This document shows positions 8,250-17,626 of a DNA stretch of 64,000 nt, in pieces. Numbering within the stretch: position 1 is the stretch's first letter; each line of letters opens with the position of its first letter. A model generated the notes under the pieces. The model was not told the DNA's origin. It saw only the letters and a list, made by a program, of their open reading frames with translations, and did not search any database. Origin of the DNA: Sphingomonas zeae (GTDB taxonomy: Bacteria; Pseudomonadota; Alphaproteobacteria; Sphingomonadales; Sphingomonadaceae); the NCBI RefSeq assembly GCF_014197135.1, contig NZ_JACIFA010000009.1, positions 89,699 through 153,698 on the forward strand, given 5' to 3'. The position numbers and the translations under genes were made by a program.

Positions 8250-9689
8250 TCAGTCGCGCTGCACCTGCACGATGCGCCCCGGCGCGCCGTTCACCACCTC
8301 CGCAACCGCCAGAAAGCGCCGGGGTGTCGCGGTCCTGCCCTGAACGATCTGGCGGATCGGACCCGATGCGTTGACGATCGCCGCACCTGCCGGGTTGCTC
8401 ATGAAGTTCGCAAGCGGCTCTACAGCGCCGCTGCCGTCCGCATTGGCGGTCAGTACGAGCATGTAAGGCTTCTTGGGCTGCAAACCGGTAACGGCACTCT
8501 GCACGACCTGAATGATGCCCTGGTCGAAGAGGGTGATGCTGCTTGCCGTACCTTTGCCGCCAATCGGCCCCATGGTCAGATGCAGCGCCTTGCCCGCTGT
8601 GCCGAGCGGCTGGAGATTGTCGGTGCCGGGGCCTGTCGGAACTGCGTTCGACACATAGGCGATCGCCTGCGGTGCCTGTCCGACCGGCACGGTAGCGACG
8701 ACCGTGTTGCCGGCAGTGTCGATCGCGGCCAGCTCATCGGAATTCTCTAGCCCGACATAAACGCGCCGGCCGTCGCCCGATGGCCAAACACCGTGCGGCA
8801 TCTTGCCGACCGGAATTGTTGCCACCGGCGTGAAGTCGGACGTGCGGAACACCTTGACCACATTCTCTCCGCCGACCGTCACATACGCGAACTGCCCCTT
8901 GGCCGTGCGGGCGAAATTGACATGGTTCGTGATAGGCCCGGTATCCAGCACCTTCAGGATCGCGAAGGGTGGCCGAGCATCGAATGCGACCGTCTTGCCG
9001 ATGTCCTTCAGCGTAAACCACACTTGCTTGCCGTCCGGCGTCGCGGCGATGTTGGGGCAGAAGGGGCTTGGCTGCGCCACCTGTCCGACCTGCGCGTGGG
9101 TCGCGACATCGAACACAGCCAATACCGGATTGAACGAAGAGCAGACATAGCCGTACCGGCCATCGGGAGAGAAGATCGTCATGCCCGGACCACCGGGCGT
9201 CTTGATGCGCCCCGTCTCCTTGTACGTCGTGGGGTCGAGCACGGCGATATAATCCTCGCCGCGGACCGTGACCCACACCTCCTTGCCGTCCGGCGTGAAG
9301 AACGCCTCGTGCGGACTGCGCCCGACATAGGTCGTGTGCTTGACGGTGTTGGTGGCGGTGTCGATCCACGACACGGCGTTCGATCCGATCGACACGACCG
9401 CCAAGGTCTTCCCGTCCGGCGAGAAGCCCAGGCCGTGAACCAGCACCTGTCCCTTGTAGAGCGGGGAGAAGTTCATCGGCTGGGGATCGCCGAGTTTGAT
9501 GACGCCGAGCAGCCGGTTGTCGGCCGGGTCGGTCACCGACACCGTGTTGGAGAATTGTTCAGACGCATAGACGCGGTCGCGGTGGCTGACGGGCATGTCC
9601 TTAGCGTTCCACGGCGCCTGCTGGGCCATGGCGAGGCCCGGTGCGGCGCTCATCAGCAAGGCGGCCGAGCGCAGGATGGTCCGGATCAT
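8250..9689 (-). CDS. Exported YncE/YVTN-type beta-propeller protein
   Basis: 479 residues with a signal peptide (residues ~1-22, ending AMAQQ). Repeated blades carry the pattern VYV-x-N-x(n)-V-x-V-I-D (for example RVYASEQFSNTVSVTD and RVYVGLENSDELAAID), typical of seven-bladed YVTN propellers. A separate ~100-residue C-terminal region after about residue 360 is not propeller-like. It lies between the DUF305 gene and the sigma factor gene with 1-bp spacing on each side. The exported propeller and the DUF305 protein are likely targets of the sigma factor in the same operon. The ligand is unknown; copper or another metal is plausible from the DUF305 partner, but I see no clear metal motif. Confidence 0.8.
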   Translation of the reverse strand: MIRTILRSAALLMSAAPGLAMAQQAPWNAKDMPVSHRDRVYASEQFSNTVSVTDPADNRLLGVIKLGDPQPMNFSPLYKGQVLVHGLGFSPDGKTLAVVSIGSNAVSWIDTATNTVKHTTYVGRSPHEAFFTPDGKEVWVTVRGEDYIAVLDPTTYKETGRIKTPGGPGMTIFSPDGRYGYVCSSFNPVLAVFDVATHAQVGQVAQPSPFCPNIAATPDGKQVWFTLKDIGKTVAFDARPPFAILKVLDTGPITNHVNFARTAKGQFAYVTVGGENVVKVFRTSDFTPVATIPVGKMPHGVWPSGDGRRVYVGLENSDELAAIDTAGNTVVATVPVGQAPQAIAYVSNAVPTGPGTDNLQPLGTAGKALHLTMGPIGGKGTASSITLFDQGIIQVVQSAVTGLQPKKPYMLVLTANADGSGAVEPLANFMSNPAGAAIVNASGPIRQIVQGRTATPRRFLAVAEVVNGAPGRIVQVQRD

Positions 9690-9690
9690 G

Positions 9691-10074
9691 TCAGTGCTCC
9701 ATAGGGCTATGGTGGTCGCCGCCCTGCGTCGGGGCTGGCGTCGAAGGCGGTAGCGGCTGGCCGATCGCCAGCTTCATGGCGGCGATCTCCTGCTGCTGAT
9801 CGATGATGATTTCCTGCGCGATGCGCTTGAGCTGCTCGTTATGGCCGTAGCGCAGCTCCGCCACCGCCATATCGATGGCACCCTGATGATGCGGAAGCAT
9901 CATCGCCACGAAGTCGCGGTCGACGTCACCGGACGGCTTGACCATCATGCCCGCCATCATCCGGTCCATCGCGACAGACATCATGGTAGCGTAGCCATCG
10001 GCGGGGGCGGCCGCGACTGCGCCGGTAAGTAGGGCCGAAGCCGTCAGACCCAGCATCCAATCTCGTCTACGCAT
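9691..10074 (-). CDS. DUF305 (CopM-like) exported protein
   Basis: 127 residues from the ATG at 10074, with GGAGG just upstream; a start 15 bases earlier lacks a ribosome site. The signal peptide (MLGLTASALLTGAVAAAPA) is followed by a DUF305 ferritin-like helical domain with the hallmark MMLPHHQGAIDMA and a Met/His-rich tail. Members such as CopM bind copper in the periplasm. It is the first gene of the DUF305/propeller/sigma/anti-sigma operon. The family is clear; metal specificity is inferred. Confidence 0.85.
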   Translation of the reverse strand: MRRRDWMLGLTASALLTGAVAAAPADGYATMMSVAMDRMMAGMMVKPSGDVDRDFVAMMLPHHQGAIDMAVAELRYGHNEQLKRIAQEIIIDQQQEIAAMKLAIGQPLPPSTPAPTQGGDHHSPMEH

Positions 10075-10101
10075 AAGCCTCCAGCGCATCGGTCTCGAAA
10101 G

Positions 10102-10130
10102 CGTAGACGATGCTCGTCGGGGTTTATTCC
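10102..10130 (-). promoter_or_regulatory. Candidate ECF-type promoter of the DUF305-sigma operon
   Basis: On the minus strand GGAATAAA (10130-10123) and CGTCTACG (10109-10102) are spaced so that GGAAT and CGTC are 16 bases apart. This is an ECF-like -35/-10 layout. It ends 27 bases before the DUF305 start, as expected for an autoregulated sigma operon. It is a single-site match found by eye. Confidence 0.45.
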
Positions 10131-10223
10131 GTGGCCAAAGCCATTTTATCGGTCCTCACCAAAACGATAGTCTCATGCTTCTGCGGTTGGTTGACCGGGT
10201 CGCGGTCGGACAGCATATGCGCA

Positions 10224-10292
10224 GGCACGGCGATGGATTTCCGCCGGGCCATTCGGTCGAACCGCCCTCGCAAGGGCCGATGATTCCTACCA
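10224..10292 (+). promoter_or_regulatory. Fluoride riboswitch (crcB motif)
   Basis: The segment has the crcB-motif order: a GGCGATGG...TCCGCC stem-loop (10229-10244), an unpaired GAACCGCC (10259-10266), a CCCTCGCAAGGG hairpin (10265-10276), then CGATGATTCCTACC (10278-10291), which resembles the conserved TGATGA(N)NCCTAC 3' end. The loop GGATT can pair imperfectly with ATTCC to form the pseudoknot. It sits 28 bp before a CLC gene of the fluoride-antiporter subtype, with ribosome site AAGGAGGA in between. Known members bind fluoride and turn on fluoride exporters. One consensus base differs (C for T before GATGA). Confidence 0.85.
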
Positions 10293-10319
10293 GGCGCCGC
10301 AAGGCAGCAAGGAGGAATC

Positions 10320-11678
10320 GTGCGCGCGACATTTCGCAATCTCTATGACCAGTTCAACATGGCAGCGTTCATTCGCGATCGCCGCACCCATGCCACGTCG
10401 GTACTGCGGTGGGCTTTGATCCTGGTCCCGATGGCCGCAGCGGTGGGAACGCTCTGCGCGGCCTTCCTGCGGAGCCTCGACGCCGTAACCCGGCTTCGCT
10501 TCGCCTTTCCCTGGCTGCTCTACCTGCTGCCGATCGGCGGGTTCGTGGTCGGACTGCTCTACCATCTGACAGGGCGCTTGGTCGAAGGCGGCAACAACCT
10601 CATCGTCGAGCAAATCCACGAACCGGGGGGCGGCGTGCCGCTGCGCATGGCTCCGCTCATCTTCTTCGGCACGGTCGTGACACATCTGTTCGGGGGATCG
10701 GCGGGACGTGAAGGCACCGCCGTGCAGTTGGGCGGCAGTCTTGCCAGCGGGTTTGGACGCGCGCTCAGATTGGATGCGGAAGCGACACGCACCCTCCTTA
10801 TGACCGGGATCGCGGCTGGGTTCGGCGCGGTCTTCGGGACGCCGATTGCGGGCGCGGTCTTTGCACTGGAGGTGCTGGCGATCGGTCGGGTCGAGTATCG
10901 CGCGCTGGTGCCATGCCTGGTCGCGGCGCTGGTCGGTGACTGGACCTGTCTTGCCTGGGGCATTCATCACGGCGTCTACCATGTCGATGCGCTGGTGCCG
11001 GTCGACGCGCTGCTCGTCGCCAAGGCCGGTGTCGCCGGCATTGCCTTCGGTCTGACCGGGCTGACCTTTGCCGAGGCCAATCACGCGCTGGGCGGATGGT
11101 TGAAGCGCGTGATCCCCTATGGCCCACTACGACCCGTTATCGGCGGGCTGGCCGTGATTGCGCTGGTCTGGCTGCTCGGAACCCGCGACTATCTTGGCCT
11201 GGGTACGCTCGCCGCGACACCGGACAGCCTGACCATCGCCAGCTTCTTTGGTCCCGATACGCACTCGTGGAGCTGGGCGCTGAAGCTGCTCTTTACCGTC
11301 GTGACCCTGAGCGCGGGCTTCAAGGGGGGCGAGGTCACGCCGCTGTTCTTTATCGGCGCGGCGCTCGGCAATGCGCTCGCGCCGATGTTCGGAGTACCGT
11401 CGGGGCTATTCGCAGCGATCGGCTTCGTCGCGCTGTTCGCGGGCGCGGCCAACACACCGCTGGCTTGCACGTTCATGGGGATCGAGTTGTTCGGCGCGGC
11501 CTATACGGTGCCGATCGCAGTCGCGTGCTTCGTCGCCTACCTCTGCTCAGGCCACAACGGCATCTACCTGTCGCAGCGCGTCGCTGTGCCAAAGGTACCT
11601 GCCGCACACCTCACACCCGACGCGACCCTGCGCGATGCCCGCACGCACCGCGCTTCTCGCCGGCGCACGCGCGCCTGA
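10320..11678 (+). CDS. CLC-F-type fluoride/proton antiporter (voltage-gated chloride channel family)
   Basis: 452 residues from a GTG preceded by AAGGAGGA. Many membrane helices are present with CLC landmarks. GREGT at 129-133 supplies the external gating glutamate, and [14 protein letters not shown] near 330 matches the second filter loop. The usual chloride-selective GSGIP loop is replaced by GGNNLI at 90-95, as in the fluoride-selective CLC-F clade. Together with the fluoride riboswitch upstream, this makes fluoride export by proton antiport the best reading. The C-terminal 40 residues are basic and unstructured. A DUF190 gene follows after 25 bp, probably in the same transcript. Confidence 0.88.
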   Translation: MRATFRNLYDQFNMAAFIRDRRTHATSVLRWALILVPMAAAVGTLCAAFLRSLDAVTRLRFAFPWLLYLLPIGGFVVGLLYHLTGRLVEGGNNLIVEQIHEPGGGVPLRMAPLIFFGTVVTHLFGGSAGREGTAVQLGGSLASGFGRALRLDAEATRTLLMTGIAAGFGAVFGTPIAGAVFALEVLAIGRVEYRALVPCLVAALVGDWTCLAWGIHHGVYHVDALVPVDALLVAKAGVAGIAFGLTGLTFAEANHALGGWLKRVIPYGPLRPVIGGLAVIALVWLLGTRDYLGLGTLAATPDSLTIASFFGPDTHSWSWALKLLFTVVTLSAGFKGGEVTPLFFIGAALGNALAPMFGVPSGLFAAIGFVALFAGAANTPLACTFMGIELFGAAYTVPIAVACFVAYLCSGHNGIYLSQRVAVPKVPAAHLTPDATLRDARTHRASRRRTRA

Positions 11679-11703
11679 TCCTGTTTCCTGTCGAAAGCCC
11701 GTC

Positions 11704-12087
11704 ATGCCCAATCGTTTCACCGTCCATCACCGCGAAGTCGGGATGCTGCGCATCTATCTGAAACCGTCCGACAAGATCGGCCCGCGTCGCTTCTGGGGGG
11801 CAAAGCCGCTCTATCGCGAGCTGATTCGCACCGCGAAGGCGGACGGCATCATCAACGCCGTCGCGCAAAATACCCATTACGGCTTCAGCAATCACGAACC
11901 GATCCGGGAGAACGGCTCGGAAATTGCCGATCCGCATCTGACGATCTGTGTCGAACTGGTCGGCGATCGCGATCAGCTCGACCTCTTCTGTCGCCGGTAT
12001 GGAGATCTGATCGGCGACAAGGTGATCGTCTACAAACGACTGGAGCATTGGACTATCACGCGCAAAACTGAGCTAACCAGAGCCTGA
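11704..12087 (+). CDS. DUF190 domain-containing protein, fluoride-associated
   Basis: 127 residues covering one DUF190 domain (MLRIYLKPSDKIG, then LYRELIRTAKADGIINAVA and a C-terminal VIVYKRLEHWT). DUF190 proteins are small PII-like ferredoxin-fold proteins that often neighbour crcB/fluc fluoride channel genes. Here one follows a CLC-F gene by 25 bp downstream of a fluoride riboswitch, so it is probably an accessory or regulatory part of fluoride resistance. Its biochemical role is not known. Confidence 0.8.
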   Translation: MPNRFTVHHREVGMLRIYLKPSDKIGPRRFWGAKPLYRELIRTAKADGIINAVAQNTHYGFSNHEPIRENGSEIADPHLTICVELVGDRDQLDLFCRRYGDLIGDKVIVYKRLEHWTITRKTELTRA

Positions 12088-12443
12088 TCGGCGTTCCCGT
12101 AAAGGAAGGTTGATCGAGAATGACGGTGTACCCCGTGCAGTTTGATCAGTGCTACTGCGGTAGGCTTTCCCAAATTCTGTTCCCGGTTGCCTTTTCCCGG
12201 AATGGCGCCGGACCAACGGGGAAACGGGACGCTTGAGCCTGTCGGAACGCACCTGATTCCCGGTGCCAAATAGCAGTTTTAAGACAACTGTTCGCGCCCC
12301 TCGCGATCTCGACACGACAATCCATGCCGGATGGCCAATATGCGCGACAGTCAACCCGGCCGGGTTTTCCGATAGGCGAAGCGCCGTTTCGTGCTCGTTC
12401 TATGTTATGCCCCCAATGAGTGACGCCGGGGCCGTGCGGGTGA
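12088..12443. other. Intergenic stretch between convergent genes
   Basis: These 356 bases separate the DUF190 gene from the 3' end of the large helicase gene. Short reading frames occur on the minus strand, but none has a recognisable product or a good ribosome site. I see no strong terminator or RNA gene. It may contain decayed sequence from an old insertion. Confidence 0.4.
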
Positions 12444-15400
12444 TCAAACGGCGATCCGCTCGATCACGGCACTGGCCGCCCGGACAGGAATGAACAGGCG
12501 GGTCTTGTGCTGAATGATCTCGGTGAAACACCCGGCCGCCTTCAACTCCCCGAGGCGCGAATATGGCCAGTCGAGCAGTTCGAGCCGATGCTCACCTGCC
12601 ACCAGGCTGCGCTTCAGCCTGTAGCTGCCAAGCGTCGCCATCTCGCCGGTGCCCAGCACGTGTTTGGCGGTATCCTCCCCTGAGACAACGATCGCTGCCT
12701 CGATCCCGAAAGCGGCGGCAAGTTTCGGGACGACCGGCGCAGGCACCAGACGTCCGAGGAACGACTGGCCATCGTCGGTGGTGATACGCCAGACCTGGAC
12801 ATGGTCGTCCGGAAGGCGGTCCCAAACAGGCAGGAGCAGGCCGGCCACCAGATAGATGGTGCTGGTGCGGGTTTTGCCGCGCAGATCGTCGACCTCGGCT
12901 GACCAAAGCGTCGAGAACTCTTCCTCGCTTGCTTCCTCCCACATGGTCTCGAGCAGCAGGTCCTGGCGCATCCGCTCGGTTCGGGTCGGCCGGATGAGTT
13001 CGAAGCGGCGGACAATTTCGCCGTCATCATCGGTGAGGGAAAAGGTGGTGCAGCGGATGGCCGCCTTGCCGGACTTCCGATTGACCATCGGCCGCGCATC
13101 GTCGCCGAGGCGGCGCAATGCCTGTTCCAGGGAGATAGGCTTGTAGCGTTCCTCTGTTTCGAGGCGCAGGATCTCGGTTTCGGCTCCGCTGACCGGATCG
13201 CGCCTGATCACCGTTCGATCGAGAATGGTAATTCGCTCGGCGTTGATGGTCTCGACGCCGACGTCGAGCGTCCCAGCCTCCCGAGCCGCTTCAACCCGGG
13301 CTTCGATCAGGCCGAGATATTCGTCGAAGATGGCGTTCTGAAGAGCGACGCGCAGTGCCAAGATGCGATTGAGCCAGCGCTGGATGGGGGGTAGATCCTC
13401 CCTCAATCCGCCACCTTCACCTTCGAGTTCGAGCCCGGTCAACTGCTGGAACGTGGCGAAGGTGATCGAGCGAAGCTTGCCCTCGGCGAGCAAGCGAAAC
13501 CATGTCTCGAGCGCCTCTCGTGCATAGTCGCTCTCGAGGTTATCGCGCGGATCGAAAAGTCCTTGCCCCCCCGTTTGGCGTTGGCCGCGGGTCAGTGCAC
13601 CAAGGCTGTCGAGCCGTCGCGCGATCGTCGAAATGAACCGGCGTTCGCCTCGACAATCGGTGGACACCGGTCGGAAAAGCGGTGCCGCTGCCTGGTGGGT
13701 CCGGTGGGTTCGACCGAGGCCCTGGATCGCCGCATCGGCACGCCAGCCCGGCTCGAGGAGATAATGGATACGCCGGGACTGGTTCTCGGCTGAAAGGCTC
13801 GCGTGGTACGAGCGACCGGTGCCGCCTGCATCCGAGAATATCAGAATCTTCTTCGCACCACGCATGAAGGCGTCCGTTTCGGCGAGATTGGTGCGCGCTG
13901 AACGGTTCTCAATTCGCTGCCGACCACCGACGTCAACGATGATGCGCCGACTACGGCCGGTGACCTCGGCGACGGCGTCGGGGCCGAAATGACCGATGAT
14001 ATGGTCGAGGGCGGACTCGACGATCGGCAGCGCACCGACCTGCTCGACCAGGGTGTCGCGCATCTCGAGCGCCTCCTGGCTCAACACCGGATGACCCGCT
14101 TCGTCGCACATCGGCTCCGACCGGGTCTTGCCGGTGTCATCGACGAAGGTCTTCATCTGACGAACGGGGAAGGCCGCGATTAGATAGTCCATCAGAAACT
14201 CGCGGGGTGAGAGTTCGATGTCGAGATTGCCGCGTTCCTGTGAGCCGAGCCCGGCCAGTGCGCGATTGAGCATCGCTTCCGATGTCGAGACAAGTTGGAC
14301 CACCACACTGTCACCGCGCGCCAGATCGGTGCGCATGGCGGGAATGAGGGCGGGGAGCTTCATGCCGATCAGAAGCTGGCCGAAGAAGCGCTGCTTCGTG
14401 GATTCGAAGATCGACAGCGCGGCCGCCTTTGCACCCCCGTTATACGTGTCCTTCGAAAAGCTGTCGGTGACCCGCGTTGCGTCCAGTGCGGCACGAAGAT
14501 TGGCGTGGATGATCGCCCAGGCATCGGCATAGGCGTCGTATACGGCGATCTGATCGTCGGTGAGCTGATGCTCGAGGATGTCGTACTCCACGCCCGCGAA
14601 GCTCAGCGCGCGTGCCGTGTACAGCCCCTGCATCTTGAGGTCGCGCGCGATCAGCTCGAGGGCCGCCATACCGCCGCGCCGCAAGCTTTCAACGAAGGCG
14701 CGGCGATCCGCGAAGGCGGTACCTTGACCCCACAGGCCGAGGCGGGTCGCATAGGCAAGATTGTTCACATCGGAGGCACCGGTGGCCGAGACGTAGAGGA
14801 CTCGCGCGCGTGGAAGGAGGTTCTGCAGCCGCACGCCTGCGATGCCTTGATCCGATCCGTCCTTCGTGCCGAACCGGCCTTCGCCTCCAGCTACACCGGC
14901 CATCTCGTGTGCTTCGTCGAAGACGAGCATACCTTCGAAGCTATCACCCGCCCAGTCGAGGATCTGCTGGAGGCGACTGCCCTTATCGCCGCGGCTCGAT
15001 CGCAGCGTCGCATAGGTGAGAAAGAGGACGCCCTCTCCGGCGCCGATGGCCGTACCGAGCTTCCATTGGTTGAGATGCTGGATGTCGAGTGCGAGTCCTC
15101 CCACCGCGGTCCAGTCCCGTCGCGCGTCCTCAAGGAGCGTTTCGGTCTTCGAGATCCAGACGTGCCGGCGATGACCGCGGAGCCAATGATCGAGGATGAT
15201 AGACGCGACTTGCCGACCCTTTCCCGCCCCGGTTCCATCGGCGAGGAAGAAGCCCGTCCGATACGGGCGACCTTCATCGTCCGGAATCAGGGTCAGGCCT
15301 TCCTCGCCGGGATGAAATCGGCCGGGAAGGTCGCGCTGAAAGGCGTCACCAGCGTAGATCAGCGTCTCGAGCTGCGCGTCCGACAGGACCTGGCTTTCGA

Positions 15401-16661
15401 GAATGGCGACGGGAAGGTTCGGCGCATAATGCGGTTGCGGTGCGGTGATCGACCCCATTGCGATCGATTCCACCAAGGCGGTTGGATGCTGCGCGGCGTC
15501 CTCAATCACAATGCGGCTTGGTCGATAGGGAAGGTAGACGCCAGCGGCTTCGCCTACCGGTGCCGGATCGTCGAGCACCGCATAGGAGATGTCCCGCATC
15601 ACGGCAGAGGGCGTAGGGCGGGCAAGTGGCGTCGCCAGCCGGGGACGAGCCGCAAGAGCACCGAGCAACGACGACGGCCTGGGAACCGGCGATGAAGGCG
15701 CCGCGACCCGTGTAGGCGCTGGGAAGGCCACGATATGTCCGAGGGCATCGCTGAGGGTGGAGCAACGGATCAGCTCTGCTTCTCCTGAGCGCCCCTTCTC
15801 GAGGACCATGATCTTCACAGCCTGACCCGTACCGTGCTTCGCATAGGCATTGGGGGGCAGCGCAAGATGCAACGTCAGTGCGCAGCCCTCCGTCGCCCTT
15901 TTCCAGGCTCGACTTGACGTATCGACCCGTTCGGGGAGAACGGCCGCACACCGTCCGCCAACAGAAAGCCGGGACAATGTCGAGCGGAGATGTCGGAAGG
16001 CCGCGAGCGGATCGGCATGGCGCCCCAGGCTCCGCGAAAACGGCGGATTGATCAGGGCCGCAGTGGGCCGGATGACCGGGTCGAGAAAGTCGTGGATCAG
16101 CTCGGCGTCATGCGTGGTGACGGTCGTGTCGGGAAAAGCGGCGCACAACATCGCAGCGCGGGTCGCGTCGAGTTCGTTGAGGACAAGGCGTGCGCCGGCC
16201 CGGTGAGCGAAGGTTGCCAGAAGCCCGGTACCGGCGGAGGGCTCGAGGACGAGATCGTCGGACCCGATGCGCGCGGCAAGGGCCGCCAGAAAGGCCAGCG
16301 GCGCGGGCGTTGAGAATTGCTGGAGCTCGATCTGCTCTTCGCTGCGCACACTATGGGTCGGCAGGTTGGACACCAGCCCGTTGAGCTCCGCGAGGCAGGC
16401 CGCAGGCCCTGCGGGCAAGTCCGCGGTCGCGAGGTAAAGGACCTGGGCCAGTTCCAGCACGTCATAGGCGTCGCGCAGTGACCAGCGACCGTCGGCTGAG
16501 GACGTGCCGTGCGCCTGTTCCATAAGCCACAGCAACGACTCCCGCTTTACCGGGTCTTTCCTGGCGATGATCACGGCGAGCGCCCTGGCGGCCGTGATCG
16601 ATGGCGCGGCAAACTCCAGCTCGGAAGCATCGAGGAGGCGGGCTGCGGGTAGGTGGCGCAT
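12444..16661 (-). CDS. Strawberry-notch family protein with N-terminal methylase fold
   Basis: 1405 residues from the ATG at 16661 (GGAG eight bases upstream). A SAM-methyltransferase-like domain comes first: motif I LEPSAGTG at 139-146 and motif IV NPPF at 205-208, the DNA/RNA adenine-type active site. A superfamily-2 helicase module follows: Walker A GTGAGKG at 476-482, DEAH at 582-585, and a C-terminal helicase part with GLGRTHRTHQ that matches the strawberry-notch helicase C domain. Such fused methylase-helicase proteins are typical of large plasmids and integrative elements, often near ParB-like genes, and may protect or remodel element DNA. The gene is divergent from imuA and shares a 203-bp gap that contains a LexA box. 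Confidence 0.85.
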   Translation of the reverse strand: MRHLPAARLLDASELEFAAPSITAARALAVIIARKDPVKRESLLWLMEQAHGTSSADGRWSLRDAYDVLELAQVLYLATADLPAGPAACLAELNGLVSNLPTHSVRSEEQIELQQFSTPAPLAFLAALAARIGSDDLVLEPSAGTGLLATFAHRAGARLVLNELDATRAAMLCAAFPDTTVTTHDAELIHDFLDPVIRPTAALINPPFSRSLGRHADPLAAFRHLRSTLSRLSVGGRCAAVLPERVDTSSRAWKRATEGCALTLHLALPPNAYAKHGTGQAVKIMVLEKGRSGEAELIRCSTLSDALGHIVAFPAPTRVAAPSSPVPRPSSLLGALAARPRLATPLARPTPSAVMRDISYAVLDDPAPVGEAAGVYLPYRPSRIVIEDAAQHPTALVESIAMGSITAPQPHYAPNLPVAILESQVLSDAQLETLIYAGDAFQRDLPGRFHPGEEGLTLIPDDEGRPYRTGFFLADGTGAGKGRQVASIILDHWLRGHRRHVWISKTETLLEDARRDWTAVGGLALDIQHLNQWKLGTAIGAGEGVLFLTYATLRSSRGDKGSRLQQILDWAGDSFEGMLVFDEAHEMAGVAGGEGRFGTKDGSDQGIAGVRLQNLLPRARVLYVSATGASDVNNLAYATRLGLWGQGTAFADRRAFVESLRRGGMAALELIARDLKMQGLYTARALSFAGVEYDILEHQLTDDQIAVYDAYADAWAIIHANLRAALDATRVTDSFSKDTYNGGAKAAALSIFESTKQRFFGQLLIGMKLPALIPAMRTDLARGDSVVVQLVSTSEAMLNRALAGLGSQERGNLDIELSPREFLMDYLIAAFPVRQMKTFVDDTGKTRSEPMCDEAGHPVLSQEALEMRDTLVEQVGALPIVESALDHIIGHFGPDAVAEVTGRSRRIIVDVGGRQRIENRSARTNLAETDAFMRGAKKILIFSDAGGTGRSYHASLSAENQSRRIHYLLEPGWRADAAIQGLGRTHRTHQAAAPLFRPVSTDCRGERRFISTIARRLDSLGALTRGQRQTGGQGLFDPRDNLESDYAREALETWFRLLAEGKLRSITFATFQQLTGLELEGEGGGLREDLPPIQRWLNRILALRVALQNAIFDEYLGLIEARVEAAREAGTLDVGVETINAERITILDRTVIRRDPVSGAETEILRLETEERYKPISLEQALRRLGDDARPMVNRKSGKAAIRCTTFSLTDDDGEIVRRFELIRPTRTERMRQDLLLETMWEEASEEEFSTLWSAEVDDLRGKTRTSTIYLVAGLLLPVWDRLPDDHVQVWRITTDDGQSFLGRLVPAPVVPKLAAAFGIEAAIVVSGEDTAKHVLGTGEMATLGSYRLKRSLVAGEHRLELLDWPYSRLGELKAAGCFTEIIQHKTRLFIPVRAASAVIERIAV

Positions 16662-16831
16662 CGAGGTTACTCCGTTCTTCCGTCCGGTGTTCATCACCGG
16701 ATCGACACGCCGGAGGCGGCCTCCCCTCTTGTCGGCCTGGCGAGAATCGACCGGCGAGCTCGGGTTTGATCGCACACGACCCGTCCCATGCCGCCGCACG
16801 GAATCGTCTTGACGCGAATGCCAACTTTACG

Positions 16832-16846
16832 GAACATAAAGGGAAC
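16832..16846. promoter_or_regulatory. LexA (SOS) box of the alphaproteobacterial type
   Basis: GAAC (16832-16835), seven bases, GAAC (16843-16846): the complementary reading of the alphaproteobacterial LexA operator GTTC-N7-GTTC. It lies 18 bases before the imuA start, where LexA binding would block the imuA-imuB-dnaE2 cassette until DNA damage. Confidence 0.8.
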
Positions 16847-16864
16847 ACACTGAGTCTAGCTGAT

Positions 16865-17626
16865 ATGTCCGCCGCCCTTCATCCTGCCGTCCCCGGCATT
16901 GACCATTTGCGCAGGATCGCTTCGCCGGCGACCGACTTCAGGGTCATGCCGTTTGGCATCGCGGCGCTCGACGCACGGCTGGGGGGAGGGGGCTTACGGG
17001 CGGGGGCGTTGCACGAAGCTACGCCGCGCAGCCCCTCGCTCGCCGATGATGCGGCCGCAACGCTCTTCCTCGCCGGCATCGCCGCGCGGGAAGCGATCGC
17101 CACAGGCGGTCTGGTGTTATGGGTGAGCTGCCGCACTGATCTCTACGCGCCGGCGCTGGAGCAAGCGGGGCTGCCGGCCGCAAGCGTGATCTATGCCCAG
17201 CCAAGGGACGATACCGCGCTCCTGGCGGTGGTCGAGGACGCGGTGCGTGACGGCACGCCGTGTGCGATCGTCGCCGAGGCGAGCAAGGTTTCAATGGTCG
17301 CGACGCGACGCTTGCAGCTCGTCGCGGGTGATGCCGACATACCCATTCTTCTCCTTCGCCGCGCGCGCCGTCTCGGCCAGGAAGTCTTCAACGAGCCGTC
17401 CGCAGCCTGGACGCGCTGGCGCATCGGGTCCGTTTCGTCCCAGCGCCTCGCGGTCGCGGGGGTGGGTCGTCCGCGTTGTTCGCTGGAGTGCAGCCGCCAA
17501 CGTGGTGGCGAGAGCTTCACCATGATCGTGGAGGGCAGCGATGAGACGGGTCGTCTCGCTGTTCCTGCCGACCTTAGCCATCGATCGGCTGAGGCGGCTG
17601 GAACGGTCCGCTCTGCAGCAGCCTGA
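16865..17626 (+). CDS. imuA: ImuA, SOS mutagenesis RecA-like protein
   Basis: 253 residues. The RecA/SulA-like core begins FRVMPFGIAALDARLGGGG and carries the helical LADDAAATLFLAGIA segment and the strand GLVLWVSCRTDLYAP. ImuA works with ImuB and DnaE2 in translesion DNA synthesis under SOS control, linking the complex to RecA. A LexA box sits 18 bases upstream. The 3' end overlaps the imuB start by 86 bp, a longer overlap than usual, so the last ~28 residues are translated out of frame with ImuB. Confidence 0.9.
   Translation: MSAALHPAVPGIDHLRRIASPATDFRVMPFGIAALDARLGGGGLRAGALHEATPRSPSLADDAAATLFLAGIAAREAIATGGLVLWVSCRTDLYAPALEQAGLPAASVIYAQPRDDTALLAVVEDAVRDGTPCAIVAEASKVSMVATRRLQLVAGDADIPILLLRRARRLGQEVFNEPSAAWTRWRIGSVSSQRLAVAGVGRPRCSLECSRQRGGESFTMIVEGSDETGRLAVPADLSHRSAEAAGTVRSAAA

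Noticed and set aside
10124..10339. 71-codon minus-strand frame upstream of the CLC gene
   Set aside because: It overlaps the fluoride riboswitch and the CLC ribosome site; no protein similarity is apparent.
14295..15695. 466-codon plus-strand frame inside the strawberry-notch gene
   Set aside because: It is antisense to the helicase domain with DEAH and Walker A motifs; its own translation shows no domain and is typical of GC-rich antisense frames.
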